Positions 26,408 to 32,813 of a stretch of DNA of 39,817 nucleotides are shown one piece after another. The DNA is taken from NCBI GenBank assembly GCA_023460575.1, contig JAEWPQ010000277.1:1-39817 (forward strand), read 5' to 3'. The notes below the pieces were generated by a model that did not search any database, was not told where the DNA came from, and saw only the letters and a program-made list of their open reading frames with translations. The position numbers were made by a program, and so were the translations under genes. This DNA comes from Bacillota bacterium. Its GTDB lineage: Bacteria > Bacillota > Clostridia > Lachnospirales > Lachnospiraceae. Numbering within the stretch: position 1 is the stretch's first letter; each line of letters opens with the position of its first letter.

Positions 26408-26602
26408 TCAGATACTTTTGTTTTTCTGCCAGCGTTTATAAATCAGTTCACTTTTAGCCTTATGAAACCAGGCGACGATTTTTGCTTCCTGCTTTTCTGA
26501 TTCCCAGATAAATTCCGGCTGTAAGCCGAAAAAACAGGGAATAACGATTGTATGGTACTTCGTTATTCCCTGAGTGTTATTTCTAACACAAACTACAATC
26601 GT
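26408..26602 (-). other. Start-less reading frame between tube and tape measure genes
   Basis: An open frame of 64 codons ends in TGA at 26410-26408. The last 45 codons read like a real protein (FFGLQPEFIWESEKQEAKIV, then AWFHKAKSELIYKRWQK). There is no ATG, GTG or TTG in frame. A TAA at 26605-26603 closes the frame upstream, so it cannot be entered by frameshift from the tube gene. It runs through the terminator stem. It may be a relic of the second tail-chaperone gene normally found here. Confidence 0.35.
26529..26572 (-). terminator. Perfect intrinsic terminator between tail tube and tape measure genes
   Basis: CAGGGAATAACGA (26535-26547) pairs perfectly with TCGTTATTCCCTG (26560-26572), a 13-bp stem with a 12-base loop. 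On the minus strand it is followed by six T (26534-26529). It faces the direction of the tail operon and would lower transcription of the tape measure and downstream genes relative to the tube protein, which is needed in many more copies. Confidence 0.88.
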
Positions 26603-26615
26603 TTATATACGAAAC

Positions 26616-27353
26616 CTATGCCTCTGCTTCTGCGTATTCAATCATGTCAGCTACATTGCCATCCTTATCTTCCAGACATGCAAATTCAATCTTTACAGTT
26701 GCGGCGTCACCGCTGGAAGAAAAGCTTAAATCCAATGCCTTTTTCGGTTTGCATTTGTAAGCGGTGATCACATAAGGAGTGATTACTCCGCTTTCATCCT
26801 TTTCTACCGTTTTCATGGTGATGTAGTAATCCTGAGGGTTCTTTTTGTTATTGAAGCTGATTTTCTGAACACCGGTTTCCTTTACAGTTAAATAACCGAC
26901 TTCATAGGACTGGCCGACAGCAAGTTCCGCTGGTACGGCTGCTGTAAATTTAGATTCTTCTACAGCACCCTTAATGGCTTTGCCTCCAAAATCGCCTTCT
27001 CCATAAGCAAATACAGAAGCGGATTTCACTCCGGTTGGAAGGGAGAGTTCTCCGGCAGCAGTACAGGCAATTGTTTTCTTTTCTGCAACAACTGCAGTGG
27101 TATCAATGGTGCCGTCAGATAATAAAGCATAAAGCTTGAATGGCTTCACCTGCGCTTCTACAGTCATTGTTCCATCCATGGGATTTGAAAATGCGATTTT
27201 CTTAGCGCCTTTGCTTGCGGCGTAGGTTTCATCAGCTGTGAAGCCAAAAGTAGTTACATTGGCATCTTCGAAAAAGAGATAGGGAGCCAGTGTTTTTAAT
27301 ACACGGATATCCACGTCACAGCAAGTTCTGTTAGCTTTGTTAATGTTTGTCAT
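26616..27353 (-). CDS. Major tail tube protein (predicted)
   Basis: 245-residue beta-rich protein followed by a strong terminator. It has the alanine/glycine/threonine-rich, charge-balanced composition of a major virion protein. Features include TFGFTADETYAASKGAKKIAFS near 36-57, a middle Ig-like region with VGYLTVKETGVQKISFNNKK and an acidic tail (DMIEYAEAEA). Its position upstream of the tape measure gene, with GGAGG before the ATG and its own terminator, fits the tube-forming subunit present in hundreds of copies. No sheath gene is present, so the tail would be non-contractile. A head decoration or other abundant virion protein is the main alternative. Confidence 0.75.
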   Translation of the reverse strand: MTNINKANRTCCDVDIRVLKTLAPYLFFEDANVTTFGFTADETYAASKGAKKIAFSNPMDGTMTVEAQVKPFKLYALLSDGTIDTTAVVAEKKTIACTAAGELSLPTGVKSASVFAYGEGDFGGKAIKGAVEESKFTAAVPAELAVGQSYEVGYLTVKETGVQKISFNNKKNPQDYYITMKTVEKDESGVITPYVITAYKCKPKKALDLSFSSSGDAATVKIEFACLEDKDGNVADMIEYAEAEA

Positions 27354-27406
27354 TTTAAATTCCTCCTGATTTTTAAATTATAAAAAAAGACCGGCATAAT
27401 GCAGGC

Positions 27407-28228
27407 CTAATTTTCCGTTATAAGATTTCTGTACCACTGCGAAGCATCAAACTGCTTCTTTTCGTCTCCCCAGGCAGCTACAGTCATAGACTGTATGTCA
27501 TAAAAACTGTTGACTTGAAGCCGTTTAAACTGATCATATAGCTGATAAACCGTAATATCCCATATATTATGGATATTCAGGGAAGGGTGTCTGGCAGAGA
27601 CTGCTGAAATGATATTGGGCAGATCCATATTTTTGTCCGCCTTTTTTCCTGTGCTGCTTTTCTGCTGTGCTTTTCGTGTCCGATCATAAAGCGTTTTTGC
27701 CAGCTCATTTTTAAAAACAGGTTTTTCTGTCTTTGAGTCTTTTGTTAAGACCCCATTTCTTTGAAGAATTAGATCTGCTATTTCAGGGTAAGAAGCTTTG
27801 GGAATAAAGCAGACAAAGTTTTTTTTGTCTTCCTGTATAAAACCTTGATTTTGTTGAGAGTAGGTGAGCTGGCAGCCTGAGAAAAAGGAAAGTGCCTTTT
27901 CCAGGCTGCATACAACAATCGGATCAAAAATAATGATATCCATAAACAGCATGGAATCTTTTTCTTCCTCAGTAAATGATTCATACTCTGAACGTATTTT
28001 TTCTAAAGCCTGCTTTTCTTTCTCGGAATAATTGGATAAGTACTGGAACTGTTCATGTTCAATTCCGTAGAAATAAGCTTCTTTATCCAGCATAAGGGCC
28101 GCTAAATAGGACTGATATACAGGAAATGTAATTTCTGATATTTCTTTCAGCAGCGGAGACCGGATATGTAAGCCATTTTGCAGAATCAATGGGGCAGTGC
28201 CCAACAGCGTACCATAATCCAGCTTCAT
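27407..28228 (-). CDS. Probable tail assembly chaperone-like protein
   Basis: 273-residue mostly helical protein, first gene of the SOS-controlled tail operon. The C-terminal ~75 residues (DLPNIISAVSARHPSLNIHN, then WDITVYQLYDQFKRLQ) resemble C-terminal parts of tail assembly chaperones from Gram-positive phages, where a W.(L/I)T.YQL.D.F.R pattern recurs; this is from memory. A basic linker (KAQQKSSTGKKADKN) precedes that segment. The usual place of such genes is between tube and tape measure; here it precedes the tube gene by 53 bp. GAAAGGAGG lies eight bases before the ATG. Confidence 0.6.
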   Translation of the reverse strand: MKLDYGTLLGTAPLILQNGLHIRSPLLKEISEITFPVYQSYLAALMLDKEAYFYGIEHEQFQYLSNYSEKEKQALEKIRSEYESFTEEEKDSMLFMDIIIFDPIVVCSLEKALSFFSGCQLTYSQQNQGFIQEDKKNFVCFIPKASYPEIADLILQRNGVLTKDSKTEKPVFKNELAKTLYDRTRKAQQKSSTGKKADKNMDLPNIISAVSARHPSLNIHNIWDITVYQLYDQFKRLQVNSFYDIQSMTVAAWGDEKKQFDASQWYRNLITEN

Positions 28229-28245
28229 TGGATTACCTCCTTTCG

Positions 28246-28300
28246 TAGACTGTAAACGTTATAAACAAACGGCAGTCTGACAGCAGAAATGCGATCAGAC
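28246..28300 (-). promoter_or_regulatory. Leader with two mutually exclusive hairpins upstream of the tail operon
   Basis: The segment CAGTCTGA (28273-28280, plus-strand reading) can pair either with AGACTG at 28247-28252, next to the ribosome site at 28236-28243, or with TCAGAC at 28295-28300. The two pairings exclude each other, so the leader could switch access to the ribosome site. Stems are short (6 bp). Confidence 0.3.
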
Positions 28301-28370
28301 CACCGGTGACAAGGAGTGTTATGAGAAAGGAATTTTATTTGTTACCTTTCCATATTAGAAAAATTACAAT

Positions 28371-28384
28371 CGAACATATGTTCT
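28371..28384. promoter_or_regulatory. LexA/DinR-type SOS box upstream of the tail operon
   Basis: CGAACATATGTTCT holds the perfect 12-bp palindrome GAACATATGTTC and fits the Gram-positive LexA consensus CGAAC-N4-GTTCG at all but one position. It lies about 143 bp before the first tail gene, a few bases downstream of a minus-strand -10 candidate. Bound LexA should block the tail operon until DNA damage. Confidence 0.8.
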
Positions 28385-28396
28385 TATTTTGCCCTT

Positions 28397-28402
28397 ATAA
28401 TA
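28397..28402 (-). promoter_or_regulatory. Candidate -10 element of the tail operon promoter
   Basis: TATTAT on the minus strand gives a start near 28390, immediately before the SOS box. No good -35 is found at 16-18 bp. The promoter is therefore weak, helped by a factor, or meant for a different polymerase. Confidence 0.4.
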
Positions 28403-28451
28403 CAAGGAATTTTAGCTTTTTCTGATAATTGCGAATTAAAATGAACCGGGT

Positions 28452-29327
28452 CTACACTGTAGTTTTGTTACGGTAACGCCTCATTTTCATCTTCTGAAGT
28501 TCTTTGCGGTGAGAGGTTTTACATGACTCACATCGGGATTCCCTGCTTGCCGCATCCGCGTTAAAAATCTTCCCGCAGTCCAAACAGGTAATGGTTTTTA
28601 TTCCTACCGGAGTGTAGTAGGGATTCTTACCTGCACACTCTTTGCAATATTTCTTATTAATAGAAGTTTTTCTGACTAAAATACCGCAGCCGGTACACCT
28701 TATATAGTCCTCCCCCTTGTAGAGCCTCCACTCATAACCCAGTTTACGGAAATCGGTAATGCAGAGTCGTTTCGCAGAATCATCATCAATAAATAACACC
28801 TTTATGCTTAGATTATCAATTTTTTTAGCAAACTCAATCAGGCCTGACTCCTTTAGCTTATGAAAGCGAATATCTTTATCATAAGAAGTGGTGGTAATAC
28901 AGGCAAGTCTGTAAATCTCACTGTCTGGATTATTTACCCAGTTTTGATTATTTTTATTTCTGATATTGTGATACTTTGCCAGGCATAAGAGGGTAAATGC
29001 CAGCCGCTCCAAAACCTTGTCTTTCATCTGATTGATAACATCCAGCTCATTTACAGTAATCCAGATGCCGTCGCATTGGCAGATAGGATATTTTGATGCC
29101 CGCTCCGCGCATGTTTCAATGCTGTTTGTCCAGTCAATAGGATTATATCTGGGGTAATGATGTTCCATAAAGTCGTGAAGCAGCTCTATCAGTTCTTCTC
29201 CATTGCAGCCGCAGATATGGCAGTAATAGCGGGCCAGAATGCTGAGAATCTGATACGGTTTTGAAAAATCGATCTGATCTGACATAAGTAATTGTTCCAC
29301 ATAATCTTTTTCATTTAAAATTATCAT
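28452..29327 (-). CDS. Double zinc-ribbon DNA/RNA-associated protein coupled to the RNA polymerase gene
   Basis: 291-residue protein whose start overlaps the stop of the RNA polymerase-like gene by 4 bp (ATGA). Two zinc ribbons are visible at the C-terminus: C211/C214 with C228/C231, and C248/C251 with C266/C269. A very basic tail (HRKELQKMKMRRYRNK) follows. The N-terminal and middle part (about 85-205), around ITVNELDVINQMKDKVLERL and the later segment VLFIDDDSAKRLCITDFR, looks like a winged-helix-rich domain that recurs in Firmicute phage proteins of unknown function. Coupling suggests a transcription partner, for example promoter recognition. That is inference. Confidence 0.75.
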   Translation of the reverse strand: MIILNEKDYVEQLLMSDQIDFSKPYQILSILARYYCHICGCNGEELIELLHDFMEHHYPRYNPIDWTNSIETCAERASKYPICQCDGIWITVNELDVINQMKDKVLERLAFTLLCLAKYHNIRNKNNQNWVNNPDSEIYRLACITTTSYDKDIRFHKLKESGLIEFAKKIDNLSIKVLFIDDDSAKRLCITDFRKLGYEWRLYKGEDYIRCTGCGILVRKTSINKKYCKECAGKNPYYTPVGIKTITCLDCGKIFNADAASRESRCESCKTSHRKELQKMKMRRYRNKTTV

Positions 29328-32089
29328 AGTAATTCATCCTCTCTTAATCTCTTTTCTTTCATAATGAATGATTCTCCTCCAAATTCAAAATCTCCCTTAG
29401 TTTCTGTCAGTGCGGGATAATGGATGATATAATTATTTTTTTTGAGAAGAGTCTGTATAATGGTATCCCCGCAGACATCCCATACAAATTGTTTGGACTT
29501 ATTGGTGGTATAGCACATATCTAAAAGAATTTCACATAATTCCAATGCATTGGGACAAATGCATTCGCATGCTGAGCGGAATTTCATCAGCATCATAGTC
29601 CGGTTTTCAGCCATCTCTTCTTTATCCAGACGCATGGTTTTGGCTGTCTGTTGATAGAACTTCATGGAATCATCATATTCTTTTTTTATATTCTCGATTT
29701 TTCGATAATCACTTTTCTGGTAATTAATTCCAAATTTTAGGACAGAGTAATCAAATAAGGCCTCATTTTTACGGTCGGTAAGAAACTGGCCAAATGTTTC
29801 TTCAAACAGGAGGCAGATCCGGTTGATGGTACAGAGATTATTTCCGGTTGGCATAAATTTCTTTTGGTATTCCAGAAATTCCGCCTGTTCGGGAGTATAA
29901 TCCTGAATTTGTTCCAGCTCTTTAAGTGGCATTTGAAAGCGCCGGATGCATTTCTTATTGCTGTCAGTGGTGTATTTCTTATATTCATTCATAAGATCAG
30001 GGTATATGTATTTCATGAAATAAGGTTTTTTTTCAGCTGCTATGCTAAAACAAAGCTTCTTGAATTCCTTTTCTTCTTCAGTTGTTTCAGGAAGCTGGCG
30101 GCAGGCTGATTTATCATACCAGTATCTGGGCATTGGCTTTGATAAAATTCCCTTTGCCTTATCAATGGAATTTTGCTGGTAGTGCTGCCCGCACATGATT
30201 CTGTATTCAAGAGCCATGTATTCCGGACTGCCCTTTTTAAAACTGGACTGTAGTTCAATCATAGAGGTAATTTTGTTGGTTGTAGATCCGATTTCATCAC
30301 CAAAGGCCAGAAGATTGGCTTTGACAAGATCCGGCTCGTCTGGAATAATCTTTTCTGCCTGCCTCTGTACGCATTCAATGGCAGGAACGTCTCTGGTGTT
30401 TCTTAAAATGATTTCGTTGTCAGTAGTAAAAAAGCTGTCACTGTCTTTATCTGCTCCATTTAAGGCATCGCAGGTAGAATCCCAGGAATTAAGAATCATT
30501 CCGGTCTGATTATACTGATACCAGTAATCCATTTCCCCGCTGTGAACAACGGATCGTTTCCGAATGTTGTTGTGGCAGGTCATGGGAGCGCGAAAGCAGG
30601 CAATTTCTTTTACCCCTTTCTGACGCCAATATCTGTGATAGACTTCTCCCGGTTTTAAAAGGCCGGTAACCGGCAGCCCAAATATTGACTGAGCGAGGGA
30701 ATAAAGGTCGCCGGATACGATGGCGTAATTGCCGGAAAGCTGAATGGAGCCTTTGGCGGCCATCTGGATTCTTTTTTTAATCATTCCATAAATCTTATTA
30801 AGTATAAAGGGATCTTCCATCATTTTGGGATCAATCATGAGGGCTTTAACAAAATCATTGTTTAGGCCCTCCATTTGGTTATCCTCCAGATACATTCCCC
30901 TTAAGAAAACCAGGGTTTTTCCCCAGTCCATGCAAAGGGCGCCTTTCAGCTCCTCTATGGTAGGTTTACAGAGCTGACTGATTTCTTCATCTGTAAATTC
31001 ATAGGTCTGAAGAAACTGATAATTAGCATTTCTTACATGTTCCAGCCTGAGAGGTGTTGTTTTTGATACGGAAAACTGATAGTGGTTTTCTATGGAGCAG
31101 CGGAGAAACTGTTCCAGACTCTCATAGGAATCCCAGAGTTTCACCATTGAGGCAGTTAGTATTACATCATAGTCCCGGACATCCCGAAGCGTCCCCCAGG
31201 CGTCAGAAATCATATAGTTTCCATGATTGATCTTCCGGGCAAACTCTACAAAATCAAATGTAAAAAGCATCCCTTTGGTCCATGCAAAGCGTGTATTAAT
31301 ACCGGTAATGGTCTTTCCTTCTGCATAATCTCCGTTCAGGTCTTTGTTCACGAGCTTAGAATATTCCGGAGACATAAGACCGTAGCCGTCGGAATCACAA
31401 TAGTTAATTTCGTAATTTTTTTCATATGTCATGTGTGGTTCTTCTAAAGCCTCATCCCGTATAAGAATTACGTCTTCTTTCCATGACACATAACAATCCT
31501 TTACAACCACGATGCGGGGCATGGATACCGGAATAGAGCCGCTGCAGATCAGAGCCTGGTAGGCTTCCAGCTTGGCAGGAATCAGCTTTTTATTTAAATC
31601 TCTCCCATTATCCATCCGTTTTTTTATTTCTTCATAAATCCGCTCACTTACATAGGTTATTGTAGACTTTTTGACACCACCGTTGGTGCCGAGAAGTCTG
31701 TGGTACCTGGTTCCGTTAATAGAAAATCCTTTGTTTGCTCTGTGATAATCCTTACTGGAATTCATAATTAAATAAAGGCAGTCTTTCTGATATTGAAGGT
31801 CATATAACCTCTTGTATAAGTCTTTTATCTTATTTTTACAATCTACGCTTTTTTTCATATTTTTTAGTTCTTTTAAATGCTGCTTAACAGAATTTACCTC
31901 AATGTCTAAATCCTCACTGCCGTTCAATTCCATGATCCAACGCAGCAGCTGGCTGTCTCCTGTAGCTACCACATCACTTTTATTTTTAAGTGCTGTAGAA
32001 AGAGGCAGTGTCAGATTCCAGCCTGCCTGGGCTAATCGCTTGCTTTGCAGTTTATATATATATTTGTGACAGGATTGTTCTCTGGCCAA
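29324..32089 (-). CDS. Predicted single-subunit double-psi-beta-barrel RNA polymerase (YonO/QDE-1-like)
   Basis: 921-residue protein with both barrels of the multisubunit/RDR-type RNA polymerase core in one chain. Barrel 1: DSDGYGLMSPEY (232-243), matching the DGxGxIS motif of RNA-dependent polymerases, then INTRFAWTKGMLFTFDF (264-280) with the conserved KG (K272). Barrel 2: FRAPMTCHNNIR (499-510), matching R-x-P-xx-H-xx-I/V-R, then NSWD (534-537) and the catalytic loop NGADKDSDSFF (544-554), where D547/D549/D551 replace the usual DxDGD triad. Downstream, FGDEIGSTTNKITSM (596-610) and SIDKAKGILSKPMP (641-654) match the bridge-helix region and the conserved D-x-x-K-x-G/P segment. It would transcribe DNA (as SPbeta YonO) or copy RNA (as QDE-1). 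The start is TTG at 32089 behind GGGGG. Confidence 0.82.
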   Translation of the reverse strand: MAREQSCHKYIYKLQSKRLAQAGWNLTLPLSTALKNKSDVVATGDSQLLRWIMELNGSEDLDIEVNSVKQHLKELKNMKKSVDCKNKIKDLYKRLYDLQYQKDCLYLIMNSSKDYHRANKGFSINGTRYHRLLGTNGGVKKSTITYVSERIYEEIKKRMDNGRDLNKKLIPAKLEAYQALICSGSIPVSMPRIVVVKDCYVSWKEDVILIRDEALEEPHMTYEKNYEINYCDSDGYGLMSPEYSKLVNKDLNGDYAEGKTITGINTRFAWTKGMLFTFDFVEFARKINHGNYMISDAWGTLRDVRDYDVILTASMVKLWDSYESLEQFLRCSIENHYQFSVSKTTPLRLEHVRNANYQFLQTYEFTDEEISQLCKPTIEELKGALCMDWGKTLVFLRGMYLEDNQMEGLNNDFVKALMIDPKMMEDPFILNKIYGMIKKRIQMAAKGSIQLSGNYAIVSGDLYSLAQSIFGLPVTGLLKPGEVYHRYWRQKGVKEIACFRAPMTCHNNIRKRSVVHSGEMDYWYQYNQTGMILNSWDSTCDALNGADKDSDSFFTTDNEIILRNTRDVPAIECVQRQAEKIIPDEPDLVKANLLAFGDEIGSTTNKITSMIELQSSFKKGSPEYMALEYRIMCGQHYQQNSIDKAKGILSKPMPRYWYDKSACRQLPETTEEEKEFKKLCFSIAAEKKPYFMKYIYPDLMNEYKKYTTDSNKKCIRRFQMPLKELEQIQDYTPEQAEFLEYQKKFMPTGNNLCTINRICLLFEETFGQFLTDRKNEALFDYSVLKFGINYQKSDYRKIENIKKEYDDSMKFYQQTAKTMRLDKEEMAENRTMMLMKFRSACECICPNALELCEILLDMCYTTNKSKQFVWDVCGDTIIQTLLKKNNYIIHYPALTETKGDFEFGGESFIMKEKRLREDELL

Positions 32090-32156
32090 TTTATTATCCC
32101 CCTTTTATCATGCTGATTGAAATATTAAAAGTTGTATCGAGTATAATATTCTTGTT

Positions 32157-32342
32157 CTATGTGGTATGTTTATCCGGCATTTGGGCTCTGTCTGACTGAA
32201 CTTTGCGTTCTTCCGGTGTATATGGGGGGATCCGGCGCTGATTTGTACGTTCGGTACAGAAATCACGGACATTAATTTCGCCTGCATAGAATCTGTGAAA
32301 TTCTTCTCTTGTTGGTATGGTTGGTTTCTGAAATGATTTCAT
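32157..32342 (-). CDS. Small charged hypothetical protein, first gene of the polymerase operon
   Basis: 61 residues, rich in Arg, Glu and Pro (PTREEFHRFYAGEINVRDF). No known motif, signal peptide or membrane segment. It has a good ribosome site (AAAAGGAG ten bases before the ATG), lies behind a strong promoter, and is followed 67 bp later by the polymerase gene, so it is probably real. A small regulator or cofactor of the polymerase is possible but unsupported. Confidence 0.65.
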   Translation of the reverse strand: MKSFQKPTIPTREEFHRFYAGEINVRDFCTERTNQRRIPPYTPEERKVQSDRAQMPDKHTT

Positions 32343-32489
32343 ATTGAATGGTTCTCCTTTTCGTTTTTCATCTGCCGGCAGTTAACAGGTCAGATTATTA
32401 TGAAACAGGAGAGAAGAACGATAGATAATAAAATGGGGGATATTTAGAAGATTGTATTTTTATTAAAGTTGTTGTTGGCGTGTGTACAA

Positions 32490-32518
32490 ATAATAACACC
32501 GTGTAGTCATAATGTCAA
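32490..32518 (-). promoter_or_regulatory. Strong sigma-A-type promoter of the polymerase operon
   Basis: On the minus strand, consensus TTGACA (32518-32513), a 17-bp spacer and TATTAT (32495-32490) with an upstream TG (extended -10). The start is near 32483, leaving a leader of about 140 bases. No LexA box overlaps it; the nearest is 90 bp upstream. The rest of the 471-bp gap 32343-32813 holds the divergent promoter and box listed next and no gene I can support. Confidence 0.75.
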
Positions 32519-32573
32519 CAACGTTTTTGATTATTTTAATTATGATTTGGCATTTAAGATTAAAGATTTACTA

Positions 32574-32602
32574 TTGACTTCATAAGGTGTTGGTGTTATG
32601 AT
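32574..32602 (+). promoter_or_regulatory. Rightward promoter overlapped by an SOS box
   Basis: TTGACT (32574-32579), a 17-bp spacer and TATGAT (32597-32602) preceded by TG (extended -10). The start falls near 32609, the first base of the SOS box. The first clear gene downstream is the C45-family protein at 32814. A second -10-like TATAAT at 32665-32670 lacks a good -35. Confidence 0.65.
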
Positions 32603-32608
32603 TACATT

Positions 32609-32622
32609 AGAACATATGTTCG
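32609..32622. promoter_or_regulatory. Second LexA/DinR-type SOS box
   Basis: AGAACATATGTTCG, the same 14-mer as at 28371-28384 but in inverted orientation. It covers the predicted start of the rightward promoter and lies 90 bp upstream of the divergent polymerase promoter. Confidence 0.8.
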
Positions 32623-32813
32623 AAACAGAGAGAAGATTAAAAATTATTAATTACGGGGTAATAGTATAATAAAATTAAAGTTGGTATATTGTATATGTTA
32701 AGGTGCGGGAAGCTAATTTGTGTTGTAACTGAGTTCTATAAAAAGAGCAGAAAATATCATGTAAAATTTCACCTGTCTGATTAAACTAAATTCAGAACAG
32801 GAGGATTAAGAAT

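Noticed and set aside
26408..26618. Frameshift extension of the tail tube protein into the start-less frame
   Set aside because: A TAA at 26605-26603 in the target frame, just after the tube stop, blocks any single shift from the tube gene.
14739..28228. Contractile (R-type) tailocin
   Set aside because: No sheath, baseplate wedge or spike genes are seen; gene content is of the non-contractile type.
32599..32670. Possible 23-codon peptide (MITLEHMFETERR...) spanning the SOS box
   Set aside because: Its ATG lies inside the -10 of the rightward promoter, so that promoter's transcript would not contain the start, and the ribosome site is weak.
14224..32813. Attachment sites, integrase or transposase marking the element's ends
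   Set aside because: No long direct repeat, tRNA gene, integrase or transposase was recognised at either edge by eye; short repeats could be missed.
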